DNA from: Aureibaculum sp. 2308TA14-22
GTDB taxonomy: Bacteria > Bacteroidota > Bacteroidia > Flavobacteriales > Flavobacteriaceae
Length of the DNA stretch: 64,000 bases
Assembly: GCF_040538665.1 (NCBI RefSeq)
Contig: NZ_JBEWXT010000001.1
Coordinates: forward strand, 1,018,501 to 1,082,500
Direction of reading: 5' to 3'
The notes below the pieces were generated by a model. That model was not told the DNA's origin. It saw only the letters and a program-made list of their open reading frames with translations, and did no database searches. Numbering within the stretch: position 1 is the stretch's first letter; each line of letters begins with the position of its first letter. The position numbers and the translations under genes were made by a program. Positions 55,033-64,000 of the stretch are shown in pieces.

Positions 55033-56829
55033 ATGAAAAATACATTTCTTACTATACTTCTAACTGCATTTTTATCAATCAGCGGTTTTAGCCAAACTAC
55101 AAACAATTACGCCATATCTTTTGAAAATGCTGTGCATCACGAAGCAGAAATTACAGCCGAATTTACCAATTTAGAAAACAAGGTATTACAATTACGTATG
55201 AGCAGAACCTCTCCCGGCAGGTATGCCGTTCACGAATTTGCTAAAAACGTGTACAATTTTAAAGCTATGGATAGTAAAGGAAATGAACTATCGGTTACCC
55301 GTTCTGATCCACATCAATGGAATATAGGTAGTCATGATGGTACGGTAAAAGTCACTTATACCTTATTTGGAAATAGGGGAGATGGTACCTATAGTCAAAT
55401 TGATGAAACACACGCCCATTTAAACATTCCTGCAACTTTTATGTATGCTATTGATTATGAAGACAGACCTATTAACGTAACTTTTAATGTACGTAAAGAT
55501 TTGGATTGGAAAGTAGCCACACAACTCAAAAACTTGGGCAATAACACTTTTTACGCACCTGATTTGGATTATTTTATGGATAGCCCTACAGAGGTCAGCA
55601 ATCATTCTGTGAGAAGTTTTATGGTAAATAATGGAAAAAAAGAGCAAAAAGTAAATTTTGCATTACACCACAACGGAACAGAAGCAAAACTTGACGAATA
55701 TTTTGAAAAAGTAAAAAAAGTGGTTTTGGCTCAAAAAGCTGTTTTTGGAGAATTACCAGATTTTGATTTTGGAGAATATACTTTTTTGGCTTGCTATATT
55801 CCCAATGCCTCTGGTGATGGTATGGAGCATAGAAATTCTACCATTTTAACCAGTACCAGAAGCCTGGTCAATGGTGGTATGGAAAGAAATATTGGAACGG
55901 TTTCGCATGAGTTTTTTCATGCTTGGAATGTTGAACGTATTAGACCCCAATCTTTAGAACCTTTTGACTATACAGAAGCTAATATGTCTGGAGAATTATG
56001 GTTTGCCGAAGGCTTTACTAGTTATTATACAAATTTAATTTTATGTAGAGCGGGATTGATAACTCCAAAACAGTATGTTGAAGGATTGGATGGAGGACTT
56101 AATTATGTATGGAATTCACCAGCACGCAAGTATTTTAATCCTATTGAAATGAGTTATCAAGCACCTTTTGTAGACGCCGCCAGATCGGTTGATCCTGTAA
56201 ACAGGGAAAATACATTTATCTCATATTATACCTATGGAAGTGTTTTAGGCTTGGCTTTAGATTTATCATTACGAAATATGGAGGGTGACAAAAATCTCGA
56301 CGATTTTTTAAAACTACTTTGGCAAACACATGGAAAAGCAGAAATACCATACACCGTTAGAGATTTACAAAATGTTTTGAGTAATTATGCAGGGGAAGAA
56401 TTTGCAACAAATTTCTTCTCCAACTATATTTTTGATAGTAAAATGCCAGATTATAAAACACTATTAGCTTCTTTTGGTGTTAATTTTGAACAACCCAAAC
56501 AAAATGAATTGAGTTTAGGAGCTAGATTCCGTAATTTTAAAGTGGTTTCCAATCCCAATGTTGGCAGTGCGGCATATAAAGCTGGGTTGGCTTATGGTGA
56601 TGAAATCATTTCCATGGATGGCAAACCCATAACTTCAGAAACAAAACAGGCAGAATATTTTGCCCAATTTAAACCCAACCAAACCGTAAAGCTAATTTTT
56701 AAACGTTTTGGTCAGCAAAAAGAAACACAATTTATTTTTGATACAAACAAAGCATATAGCACCAATTTACAGGAAAAAACTGGTAAAAAAGTAGAGAAAA
56801 GAAGAAATAGTTGGTTGAAGGTTAGGTAA
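55033..56829 (+). CDS. Secreted M61-family (glycyl-aminopeptidase-like) metalloprotease with PDZ domain
   Basis: 598 residues with signal peptide ending SGFSQ. An N-terminal beta domain (MSRTSPGRYAVHEFAKNVYNF) is typical of M61 peptidases. The zinc site is H292-E293-x2-H296 in SHEFFHAWNVERIRP with a downstream ELWFAEGFTSYY glutamate. A PDZ-like domain at about 485-580 (GLAYGDEIISMDGKPI) follows. It should act in the periplasm or outside on peptides. The C-terminal tail is basic. A cysteine-desulfurase remnant follows. Confidence 0.92.
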   Translation: MKNTFLTILLTAFLSISGFSQTTNNYAISFENAVHHEAEITAEFTNLENKVLQLRMSRTSPGRYAVHEFAKNVYNFKAMDSKGNELSVTRSDPHQWNIGSHDGTVKVTYTLFGNRGDGTYSQIDETHAHLNIPATFMYAIDYEDRPINVTFNVRKDLDWKVATQLKNLGNNTFYAPDLDYFMDSPTEVSNHSVRSFMVNNGKKEQKVNFALHHNGTEAKLDEYFEKVKKVVLAQKAVFGELPDFDFGEYTFLACYIPNASGDGMEHRNSTILTSTRSLVNGGMERNIGTVSHEFFHAWNVERIRPQSLEPFDYTEANMSGELWFAEGFTSYYTNLILCRAGLITPKQYVEGLDGGLNYVWNSPARKYFNPIEMSYQAPFVDAARSVDPVNRENTFISYYTYGSVLGLALDLSLRNMEGDKNLDDFLKLLWQTHGKAEIPYTVRDLQNVLSNYAGEEFATNFFSNYIFDSKMPDYKTLLASFGVNFEQPKQNELSLGARFRNFKVVSNPNVGSAAYKAGLAYGDEIISMDGKPITSETKQAEYFAQFKPNQTVKLIFKRFGQQKETQFIFDTNKAYSTNLQEKTGKKVEKRRNSWLKVR

Positions 56830-56847
56830 TTATCTATATCTGTCTAA

Positions 56848-57018
56848 GAATTATTTTTACATTTTAGCAAAATCGGAAGTGCAAAAGGCTCACATGTACT
56901 GAACGCTATTTTGACCAGAGAGGAAGCAGAACATACTTCCGTACGTTTTTCTTTTAGTAAGTATAATACTAAGGATGAGATTGATAAAGGGATTCAGGTT
57001 TTGAAGGAGTTGGTATAA
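56848..57018 (+). pseudogene. C-terminal remnant of a cysteine desulfurase (NifS/CsdA-like)
   Basis: A 56-codon open stretch with no start codon, ending at TAA 57016-57018. It reads like the last part of a PLP-dependent cysteine desulfurase: GSHVLNAI, then HTSVRFSFSKYNTKDEIDKGIQVLKELV, which in full-length enzymes follows the active-site cysteine loop. The loop cysteines and the PLP lysine domain are absent; the residual loop reads GSAKGSHV. It sits alone between the M61 gene and yidC, so it is a decayed or truncated gene copy. Confidence 0.75.
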
Positions 57019-57082
57019 TCTACCACAAAAAAACCGTAACGAATTGTCTCGGTTTTAGATTTTAATAAATAGTTAATTGAAA

Positions 57083-58993
57083 TTATTTTTTCTTTTTCTG
57101 CTGTGCCTGTTGCTCTTGTGCTTGTTTCATGGCGTCATCTAAACGTTGTCTAAACTTACTTTTTTTCTTTTCAGGCTTGGCTTTGTTTTCTTGTATTTGA
57201 GCGTGAATCTTATCTTCGTCAATGATAAATCTCTTAATTACCAACATAATTACAATGGTTAATAAGTTAGATACAAAATAGTATAAACTTAAACTACTGG
57301 CGTAATTGTTAAAGAAGAAAAGCATCATAATAGGAGAGAAGTACATCATGTATTTCATCATCTTACCCATGTCTGGCATACCTTCTTGTGTAGGTTGTTG
57401 CATATTCATTTGTTGACTTTGTGTCATACGCATATAAAAGAAGATGGCAACAGATGCTAAAATGGGGAACAAACTTATGTGGTCTCCATAAAAAGGTATT
57501 TTAAATGGTAACTTGGCGATCATATCATAAGAAGACAAATCATCTGCCCATAAAAAGCTTTTTTGACGTAAACCTATTTCCGATGGAAAAAACCGAAACA
57601 AAGCAAAGAATATTGGCATTTGTATCAACGCGGGGATACAACCTGCAAGTGGACTAACACCCGCTTTTCGTTGCAATGCCATGGTTTCTTGCTGACGCTT
57701 CATGGCGTTTTCTTTACCTTTTAACCTTTCGTTTATCGCTTGCATTTCAGGGCGTAACACCTTCATTTTAGCACTAGACAGATAAGATTTATATACTACT
57801 GGAGACATAATTATTCTGACTAAAATGGTCATTAAAATAATTATCAATCCATAATTAGTCATATGTGCACTCAAAAAAGTAAACATAGGAATAAAGATGA
57901 TTCGGTTAATCCATCCAAAGATTCCCCAACCTAAATCGGCAACCTCTTTTAAACCTGTTCCTTCATATTTTTTGAATTCATTATATTTTGTTGGACCATA
58001 ATACCAATTCATTGCATAATTCAATTCACCATTTTTCATGTCTAATGGTGCTATTATGCTGTATTGTTTGGTGAAAATGGTATCCTTTTCTTCATCTTCA
58101 ACCAAATCTTTTGAAACAACATTGGCAGAACTAAAAGAAGTACCTGTTTTTAAAATTGAAGTAAAAAAATGTTGTTTAAAAGCAACCCAGTTTACATCTT
58201 TTAATTCGTCATCATCATTACCACTTAAATAGCTCACATCATCATCAGCTTTGTAGTAAAAATAGTTATACATATTTTCAGTGTATAAACTTTTTTCTTG
58301 ACGGTACGCTTTTAAATCCCAATCTAGTTGCAACGTTTGCGACGTGTTTATGGCTCTGTCCATACCCTGCGATTTTATAGCAAAATCGAGCATATAATCT
58401 CCAGGTTTAATCTCGTAGCGGTATTCCAGATACTGATTGTTTGAAACTTTCAACTTCATAGAAAGCACCTGATTTTCGCCATTACTCGTCAGTGAAGGTT
58501 CAAAAAAGAGGTCTTTGGTATTTAGGGTTCTATTATCTGTTGTAGCAAAATTGATATTAAAATTGGCATTATTATCTTTAATCAGATATAATGGTTCTTG
58601 GTTGTATGTTTTATAGTCTTTAAGCTCAACTTCAGTAATTTGGCCACCTTTGTTAGAGACTTTTATTTTTAATAAGTCATTTTCAATGGTAGTCTCATTA
58701 TCCTTGGCAGAAGGCAATGTAGCACTATAAGCAAAAGCACCTAACTGACTTTGAGCATTGGCTAATGCTACTGAATCTGTAGGATTTATTGTTGTTATTG
58801 TGGAATCAACAACCTTAGTATTGGGTTGGACAATTTGCTCTTGAGCTTTTTGAATTGAATCTTGTACTTGCTCGGTTCTTTGCTTTTCAAGCTCTTCTGG
58901 TGTAGGCTGGTTGGTGTACATATACCAAACCATAATAGCACCCAATAATAAAAAACCTATAAGTGAATTAACGTCAAATTTCTTTTCTTCCAT
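57083..58993 (-). CDS. yidC: Membrane protein insertase YidC
   Basis: 636 residues. An N-terminal anchor and a large periplasmic beta-sandwich (roughly residues 80-350) precede the conserved core: WGIFGWINRIIFIPMFTFL, YKSYLSSAKMKVLRPEMQAI, GVSPLAGCIPALIQMPIFFALFRFF and the NNYASSLSLYYFVSN segment. The C-terminus is a lysine/glutamine-rich ribosome-binding tail. It inserts proteins into the inner membrane alone or with SecYEG. Its helper yidD is 7 kb away on the other strand. Confidence 0.97.
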   Translation of the reverse strand: MEEKKFDVNSLIGFLLLGAIMVWYMYTNQPTPEELEKQRTEQVQDSIQKAQEQIVQPNTKVVDSTITTINPTDSVALANAQSQLGAFAYSATLPSAKDNETTIENDLLKIKVSNKGGQITEVELKDYKTYNQEPLYLIKDNNANFNINFATTDNRTLNTKDLFFEPSLTSNGENQVLSMKLKVSNNQYLEYRYEIKPGDYMLDFAIKSQGMDRAINTSQTLQLDWDLKAYRQEKSLYTENMYNYFYYKADDDVSYLSGNDDDELKDVNWVAFKQHFFTSILKTGTSFSSANVVSKDLVEDEEKDTIFTKQYSIIAPLDMKNGELNYAMNWYYGPTKYNEFKKYEGTGLKEVADLGWGIFGWINRIIFIPMFTFLSAHMTNYGLIIILMTILVRIIMSPVVYKSYLSSAKMKVLRPEMQAINERLKGKENAMKRQQETMALQRKAGVSPLAGCIPALIQMPIFFALFRFFPSEIGLRQKSFLWADDLSSYDMIAKLPFKIPFYGDHISLFPILASVAIFFYMRMTQSQQMNMQQPTQEGMPDMGKMMKYMMYFSPIMMLFFFNNYASSLSLYYFVSNLLTIVIMLVIKRFIIDEDKIHAQIQENKAKPEKKKSKFRQRLDDAMKQAQEQQAQQKKKK

Positions 58994-59190
58994 AATCTAG
59001 ATAATCAACCCAACTATTATTTGAATTTTTATAGTAAAAATAGATGGGTTTTTGAGACTGCGAAAATAGGAAAAATGGTTGAGAAATATCTACATTCAAG
59101 GACCAATTATTAGATATTGGAATTCGTTTTCTGTAATTTTAATGCAATACAAGTTAAAGCACAGTTAAAAGTTGCAGCAGTTTGTTATTG

Positions 59191-59781
59191 TTAATTGTGT
59201 AAAAGATTTAATTGCTCTTGGCAAAAAATTCGTAAATCTTCAAAAAAATCGGTAAAATCATTTTCTAACTCAGAATAGTACAAATTCAAATCCTCTATTG
59301 CTAAATTCATTTGAGATTTGTTTTTAGTACGTTTATTCATACCTATCAATACACTTTCTATTCCTTCAAGAGTGCTGTAATTGTATAACCAATTGCCTTT
59401 TATCAAATAAGGTAGCAACTGCTTTATTTTTTCGGGCAACATGTCGTAATTAGATTCTAATAAAACATAAAACTGCTGAGCGTAATCATCCAAATCTGTT
59501 TTACAGTAAATAGACCAATTTTTAGCTAAAAAATGGTCGTACAAAATATCTACAATTACACCATCATAATGTCTATATCTGGGATGTAATCTTTTTTTAC
59601 TTTTTCGAACTATGGAATGTACATCAGTAAAGGAATCTATTTTCCGATGTAACAATATGCCTTTTTGAACTTCCTGAGGGTAATTTTTATATTTATTTCC
59701 AGCAATTCCATCCGCAATAAAATTACCGATTTTGAGCTCGTCATTATCACCTGAAAGATAAATATGTGCTAAGAAATTCAT
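59191..59781 (-). CDS. acpH: Acyl carrier protein phosphodiesterase-like protein (AcpH/DUF479)
   Basis: 196 residues. MNFLAHIYLSGDNDELKIGNFIADGIAG, GILLHRKIDSFTDVH and GVIVDILYDHFLAKNW hold the histidine/aspartate residues of the AcpH family, which is related to HD-type phosphohydrolases. Characterised members remove phosphopantetheine from acyl carrier protein. The start codon lies very close to the T tract of the upstream gene's terminator, so the message may have a very short leader. Confidence 0.88.
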   Translation of the reverse strand: MNFLAHIYLSGDNDELKIGNFIADGIAGNKYKNYPQEVQKGILLHRKIDSFTDVHSIVRKSKKRLHPRYRHYDGVIVDILYDHFLAKNWSIYCKTDLDDYAQQFYVLLESNYDMLPEKIKQLLPYLIKGNWLYNYSTLEGIESVLIGMNKRTKNKSQMNLAIEDLNLYYSELENDFTDFFEDLRIFCQEQLNLLHN

Positions 59782-59793
59782 TGGGGGAAGATA

Positions 59794-59824
59794 CTAAAAA
59801 AACTCCCTCAAAATGAAGGAGTTT
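59794..59824 (-). terminator. Terminator after the distal tandem paralogue
   Basis: On the minus strand AAACTCC pairs with GGAGTTT around an 11-base loop and is followed by a T run (A tract at 59796-59802 on the plus strand). Confidence 0.85.
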
Positions 59825-59849
59825 CAGTATTAATCAAATTGGGTTATTT

Positions 59850-60545
59850 TTATTTTTGAGGAATATCAAAAGACCAATCTAGTTTTTGAAAAAGAGCAAC
59901 TAATTCTTCTTTTTTATCGGTTTTACAAACAAAAAAGTCATAGTTGGATAACATAGCCGTTAAGCCTTTAGAATTTATTGCGGCATTAGAAGAACTTAAA
60001 TAAAAGCTTGGCCAATCGTCACGATATATTGATCTGAATCTATATTTTTCTGTATGGAGCATATTAGATAATGCCTTTTTTACGCCTTTAGCATCTTCGC
60101 TATACCCCATTAATTTATAAAACGTTAATAATTGACCCAAAGCTTCTTTAAAATACAATACATCATTCTGAGCTTTGGTCCATTTTGCTAAAAACGGATT
60201 AGGTTCTATAACAATTTCTCCTCTGAAATTCTTTTTATTCCAATTGGGAATGGATTGTACAGCAATATCTTTAAAAACGTAATCAAATTTTTTAGGGTCT
60301 ATTAAAGCCAACCATACTTTTTCGGTTATATCGGTAATTTCTTCTTCGTTATAGAAAGAACTGCCCAATAATGTAATAATATCTTCTACATCTCTTTTTT
60401 TAAACTCAAGACCTTCCATACTTGGCTTTGCCTTTTTATATTCTTTAATGGTACTGTGAAAACGTATTTCAGAATAATCAGGTTGTGACCAAAGCTCAAC
60501 ATTAACTGTAATAACCGCTAAACATAGTAATATGATGTTCTTCAT
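59850..60545 (-). CDS. Secreted protein of unknown function, paralogue of the next gene
   Basis: 231 residues with a signal peptide ending in LWSQ. It shares its layout with the gene at 60654: a DYS-x-x-x-F-x-S-x-I-x-EYK opening, FKDIAVQSIPNWNKKNFRGEIVIEPNPFL in the middle and CKTDKKEELVALFQKLDWSF at the end. I recognise no domain. It is mostly helical with a W-rich C-terminal strand. It has its own terminator on each side, so it may be transcribed separately from its paralogue. Confidence 0.75.
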   Translation of the reverse strand: MKNIILLCLAVITVNVELWSQPDYSEIRFHSTIKEYKKAKPSMEGLEFKKRDVEDIITLLGSSFYNEEEITDITEKVWLALIDPKKFDYVFKDIAVQSIPNWNKKNFRGEIVIEPNPFLAKWTKAQNDVLYFKEALGQLLTFYKLMGYSEDAKGVKKALSNMLHTEKYRFRSIYRDDWPSFYLSSSNAAINSKGLTAMLSNYDFFVCKTDKKEELVALFQKLDWSFDIPQK

Positions 60546-60590
60546 ACTGTCATGAATTTTTTATTATTAATAGCTGGTTTGGTTTTGTGT

Positions 60591-60622
60591 GGAAAAAACC
60601 GCTCCCTAAAGAACGGTTTTTT
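60591..60622 (-). terminator. Terminator between the tandem paralogues
   Basis: AAAAAACCG (60593-60601) and CGGTTTTTT (60614-60622) form a symmetrical stem. The A tract gives T6 on the minus strand after the 60654 gene; it works in both directions. Confidence 0.85.
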
Positions 60623-60653
60623 AATTATTTGAGTATAATTTTTTTATTAAAAT

Positions 60654-61352
60654 TTAAGGTTGAATAAAATCCCATTCAATTTTTTTGAAAAGTTTGGTAA
60701 CTTCTTCTTTCTTTTCTAATTTACAAACAATTATATTGTAATAACCTTTGGTTACTAAGGCTACTAATCCTTTAGGGGCTAGTTCTTTATTAACTGTTTC
60801 TAAATAAGAATACGCCCAATCATCTTCTTTAGGGTCTTGAAAGTTAATATTTTTCGTAATTAACAGTTCGTTAAAAGAAGATTGTACACTTTCGGCATCA
60901 TCACCATAAGTGATAAGATTGTAGTGGTTTAATATTTTGCTTAAAGCCAATTGAAAATAGGGAAATTCATCACTGTTGATAGTCCATTCGGTAAGATATG
61001 GATTGGGTTCCAAGACTAATTCACCTTTTGCATTTACTTGCCCCCAATTATTAATGGTTTTTACGGCAAAATCTTTAAATACAAAATCAAATAATTTAGG
61101 GTTGGAAAATGCCAACCATGCTTTATCAACTATGTCTTTTCTTTGCTTTTCAGTATATAGGGAATCGCCAAGATTATCGACAATACTAGACAATAAATCC
61201 CTATCGATACCTAGTTCTTGAGTTCTTGGTTCGTCATTTTTGTATTCATATATTTTACTGCTAAAAACAACCTTTGAGTAGTCAGTAGTTTGTGCTACTG
61301 CTACAAAGGAGAATACCGAGAATGTTAAAATGGAGAGTAGTGTTCTTTTCAT
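60654..61352 (-). CDS. Secreted protein of unknown function, tandem paralogue
   Basis: 232 residues with signal peptide ending in VAVAQ. Clearly homologous along its whole length to the gene at 59850 (DYSKVVFSSKIYEYKNDEPR, FVFKDFAVKTINNWGQVNAKGELVLEPNPYL, CKLEKKEEVTKLFKKIEWDF). The function is unknown. It has a 299-base upstream region with a TACATTAG -7-like box about 110 bases before the start. Confidence 0.75.
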   Translation of the reverse strand: MKRTLLSILTFSVFSFVAVAQTTDYSKVVFSSKIYEYKNDEPRTQELGIDRDLLSSIVDNLGDSLYTEKQRKDIVDKAWLAFSNPKLFDFVFKDFAVKTINNWGQVNAKGELVLEPNPYLTEWTINSDEFPYFQLALSKILNHYNLITYGDDAESVQSSFNELLITKNINFQDPKEDDWAYSYLETVNKELAPKGLVALVTKGYYNIIVCKLEKKEEVTKLFKKIEWDFIQP

Positions 61353-61651
61353 AGAGTTACTTTAGTTACACTTCGCTTTTACACACGAAAAATTAATAAT
61401 ATTCTAAAAAATAATATTAATCTTAAAAACACAAAAAATGATAAAAAATAGAATTTAGGGGATTCTATTAAGACTGCTAATGTACTAAAAATTTCTTTGC
61501 ATTACAACAAAATAAACAAAAAGTGGGTTTTTCTAAGCAAATGGTAAGGTATTGATAGTAAACCGTTTTTTTAACAAAAAACATACCGATTAGTCTTAAA
61601 ATCAGTCAAATATGTCCAATAATCTACTACAAGGGTTATGCTGAACAACTA
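61353..61651. other. Intergenic region without a supported gene
   Basis: AT-rich. It contains a TACATTAG box preceded by TTG on the minus strand, a likely promoter of the 61352 gene. No ORF, repeat or RNA structure stood out. Confidence 0.5.
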
Positions 61652-62770
61652 TTAACCGTTTAACATAACAGGCATAACCAACATGGTAATATGCTCACCA
61701 TCTTCTAATCCATCAATTGGTGTTAAAATACCCGCTCTATTTGGCAAGGACATTTCTAACATTATTTCATTAGATTCTAAATTGCTAAGCATTTCCGATA
61801 AGAACTTAGAATTAAAACCAATTTGCATATCATCACCTTCATAGTTACACTTTAGACGTTCATCAGCTTTGTTTGAGAAATCAATATCTTCAGCAGAGAT
61901 ATTTAATTCTGTACCTGCCATTTTTAAACGTATTTGATGTGTGGTCTTGCTTGAAAATATAGAAACACGTCTAACGGAATTTAAAAAAGAGCCTCTTTCT
62001 AATGTCAATTTATTAGGGTTCTCTTTAGGTATAACAGCCTCGTAATTAGGGTATTTACCGTCAATTAAACGACAAACCAAAACTGTTTTATCTAAAGTGA
62101 ATTTTGCATTTGCATCGTTGTATTCTACACTAACATCATCTTGAGATCCTGATAATATATTTTTTAATAGGTTCAACGGTTTTTTAGGCATTATAAACTC
62201 CGCAACTTCACTTGCACTAACATCATTTCTGGTATATTTTACCAGTTTATGGGCATCAGTTGCTACAAAAGTTAAATTTTCTTTTGAAAATTGAAAGAAA
62301 ACACCACTCATAACAGGACGCAAATCATCATTACCGGAAGCAAAAATAGTTTTAGAGATAGCTGTTGCTAAAATATCTCTAGTAATAACTGTTTTGCTTG
62401 GATCTTCCAATTCAACCGCTTTTGGGAACTCCTCACCATCAGCATAGGCTAAAGCATATTTACCGCTTTCAGAACTAATTTCAAGCGTGTTGTTTTCTTC
62501 AACAGTAAAGGTTAAGGGTTGTTCAGGAAAAGTTTTTAAGGTGTCCAGCAACAATCTCGCATTGATGGCAACCGTGCCATCTTCGTCTGCTTCGGCGTCT
62601 ATAACCGTAGTCATAGTCGTCTCTAAATCAGATGCGGAAACTTTCAACTGATTGCTAGACAATTCGAACAAAAAATTATCTAAAATGGGTAATGTGTTAT
62701 TGTTATTGATTACACCTCCTAAAACTTGGAGTTGTTTTAATAGTTGTGTGCTTGAAACTATAAATTTCAT
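61652..62770 (-). CDS. dnaN: DNA polymerase III beta subunit (sliding clamp)
   Basis: 372 residues, the normal length. MKFIVSSTQLLKQLQVLGGVI, NTLPILDNFLFEL and the FVATDAHKLVKY stretch identify the three-domain clamp; the C-terminal MLVMPVMLNG matches the usual ending. It tethers polymerase to DNA. In this group dnaN is often away from dnaA, as here. A -7 box lies 27 bases upstream of the start. Confidence 0.98.
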   Translation of the reverse strand: MKFIVSSTQLLKQLQVLGGVINNNNTLPILDNFLFELSSNQLKVSASDLETTMTTVIDAEADEDGTVAINARLLLDTLKTFPEQPLTFTVEENNTLEISSESGKYALAYADGEEFPKAVELEDPSKTVITRDILATAISKTIFASGNDDLRPVMSGVFFQFSKENLTFVATDAHKLVKYTRNDVSASEVAEFIMPKKPLNLLKNILSGSQDDVSVEYNDANAKFTLDKTVLVCRLIDGKYPNYEAVIPKENPNKLTLERGSFLNSVRRVSIFSSKTTHQIRLKMAGTELNISAEDIDFSNKADERLKCNYEGDDMQIGFNSKFLSEMLSNLESNEIMLEMSLPNRAGILTPIDGLEDGEHITMLVMPVMLNG

Positions 62771-62796
62771 CTAAATCTTGGTTTTGATTGTGCATA

Positions 62797-62804
62797 CAAA
62801 TATA
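62797..62804 (-). promoter_or_regulatory. -7 element TATATTTG upstream of dnaN
   Basis: Plus-strand CAAATATA, a perfect minus-strand TAnnTTTG match. No clear -33 element. Confidence 0.5.
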
Positions 62805-62867
62805 GACGAATATATAGGAGCGAAAAAAATAAATTTTACCGTTTTATTCACAATCGTAAATTTTAAG

Positions 62868-62875
62868 TAGATTTG
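62868..62875 (+). promoter_or_regulatory. -7 element TAGATTTG upstream of the PIG-L gene
   Basis: A perfect TAnnTTTG match 35 bases before the ATG at 62910. No TTG at standard spacing. Confidence 0.5.
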
Positions 62876-62909
62876 TGAACCTAAGATTTAATTAGACTCC
62901 ATAAAATCC

Positions 62910-64000
62910 ATGAAAAAAATAGTAATTTTACTAGTATTTCTTCTTTTTGTTTTTCCTATAAATGCTCAAAAACCTAATAAACCCAATAGTGCAGAGATAT
63001 ATGAATCTATAAAAAAGCTAAACTTTTTAGGTACGGTTTTATATGTAGCTGCACATCCTGATGATGAAAACACACGATTAATCTCTTATTTTTCTAATCA
63101 TGTAAAAGCCAGAACTGGTTATTTGTCTATAACTAGAGGTGATGGAGGGCAAAATTTAATAGGCCCGGAATTACAGGAGCTTTTGGGCGTAATTAGAACG
63201 CAAGAGTTATTAGCAGCACGCAGAACAGACGGAGGCGAACAATTTTTTACCAGAGCCAAAGATTTTGGCTATTCTAAACACCCTGATGAAACATTAAACA
63301 TTTGGAATAAGGATGAGGTGCTGAAAGATGTAGTTTCTATCATCAGAAAATTTAGGCCAGATATAATCATCAATCGTTTTAATCATAGAACGCCTGGTAC
63401 TACGCACGGACATCACACTTCATCGGCTATGCTAAGTTTTGAAGCTTTTGGTTTGGTGGGAGATAGTAATTTTAAAAGCCATGACCTGTACGAGCCTTGG
63501 CAGCCCAAAAATTTATTCTTTAATACCTCTTGGTGGTTTTACGGTAGTCGAGAGAAATTTGAGAAGGCAGATAAATCCAATTTGTTAAGTTTCGATATGG
63601 GGGTATATTATCCGTCAAGCGGATTGTCCAACAGTGAAATAGCTTCGTTAAGTAGAAGTCAGCACCAATCGCAAGGTTTTGGTAGTACAGGCTCAAGGGG
63701 TTCTGAAATAGAATATATAGAGTTTTTAAAGGGAAAGATGCCAAAAAATGGAAACATTTTTGATGGTATTGACACTTCTTGGAACAGAGTAAAAGGCGGT
63801 AAAATTATTGCTGATATTTTAAATCAAGTGGAATTGAATTATGATTTTAAGAATCCAGCGAAAAGTATCCCAGAGTTGTTAAAGGCTTATAAATTGATTG
63901 ATGGTTTAGCCGATGGACATTGGAAATCTTTAAAGCTTCCTGAAATTAAAAATATTATTGCCGCTTGTGCGGGATTGTACTTAGAAGCCGTTGCAGAAAC
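62910..64000 (+). CDS. PIG-L family deacetylase, cut by the window edge
   Basis: The first 363 codons of a larger gene that runs past the end of the window. Signal peptide ending NAQ. VAAHPDDENTRLISYFSNH holds the H-P-D-D zinc motif and THGHHTSS the third ligand region. The Bacteroidota long form (about 800 residues) usually has extra C-terminal domains, which are not visible here. It should remove acetyl groups from an N-acetylated sugar or related amine in the periplasm. The substrate is unknown. Confidence 0.9.
   Translation, partial: MKKIVILLVFLLFVFPINAQKPNKPNSAEIYESIKKLNFLGTVLYVAAHPDDENTRLISYFSNHVKARTGYLSITRGDGGQNLIGPELQELLGVIRTQELLAARRTDGGEQFFTRAKDFGYSKHPDETLNIWNKDEVLKDVVSIIRKFRPDIIINRFNHRTPGTTHGHHTSSAMLSFEAFGLVGDSNFKSHDLYEPWQPKNLFFNTSWWFYGSREKFEKADKSNLLSFDMGVYYPSSGLSNSEIASLSRSQHQSQGFGSTGSRGSEIEYIEFLKGKMPKNGNIFDGIDTSWNRVKGGKIIADILNQVELNYDFKNPAKSIPELLKAYKLIDGLADGHWKSLKLPEIKNIIAACAGLYLEAVAE

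Overview
The window is chromosomal DNA of a member of the Bacteroidota, almost certainly a marine Flavobacteriaceae. It is AT-rich. Promoters are of the TTG / TAnnTTTG type, and most genes lack a Shine-Dalgarno (SD) sequence and instead have A-rich leaders. Many products are small outer-membrane or periplasmic lipoproteins. Several families are typical of this group: DUF6526, VCBS-repeat cytochrome-like proteins, a Porin_10-like beta barrel, an HExGH zinc metalloprotease, a GlmU-like sugar nucleotidyltransferase, and a short HPF. No rRNA operon, insertion sequence, prophage or CRISPR array was seen.

Region 1 (1-10.7 kb) is the distal part of a polysaccharide-utilisation locus for a sulfated, fucose-containing glycan. 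It holds a phosphatase/phosphodiesterase-like lipoprotein, a formylglycine-type sulfatase, an alpha-galactosidase-like hydrolase and a GH43-like/GH29 fucosidase fusion. These are followed by an FMN L-lactate dehydrogenase, a FucP-type fucose/proton symporter and a membrane acyltransferase. The order fits desulfation, release of sugar, uptake of fucose and oxidation of the L-lactate made from fucose. The SusC/SusD pair would lie before position 1.

Region 2 (10.7-26.8 kb) is mixed housekeeping: DUF6526, DinB-like, NhaC, VCBS/heme protein, porin, RNase HII, nucleoid-associated protein, LipB, a 52-residue YqaE/Pmp3 protein, LysS, a DASS anion transporter and a large zinc metalloprotease.

Region 3 (26.8-42.2 kb) is the translation/transcription core: rpsU (with an exceptional strong SD), a Xer recombinase, HPF, five tRNAs, tuf, tRNA-Trp, secE, nusG, rplKAJL, rpoB, rpoC and a DUF3467 gene. 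Several intergenic hairpins punctuate it.

Region 4 (42.2-64 kb) is again mixed. It has GNAT and FtcD, an FKBP lipoprotein, MeaB, an ECF sigma factor with a membrane partner and a charged surface protein, CysS and YidD. After a group of tiny ORFs come a GlmU-like enzyme, a GMC oxidoreductase with a cysteine cluster plus its Tat-exported partner, an M61 peptidase, a cysteine-desulfurase remnant, YidC, an ACP-phosphodiesterase-like protein, two tandem paralogous secreted proteins, DnaN and a truncated PIG-L deacetylase.

The most novel item is at 50.47-50.96 kb, a stretch that looks empty. On the minus strand it carries three tiny cationic ORFs of 27, 27 and 36 codons that share a C-terminal W-x3-R-x-Y pattern. 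A palindromic site precedes them and an intrinsic terminator follows them, so they look like a self-contained microprotein operon.
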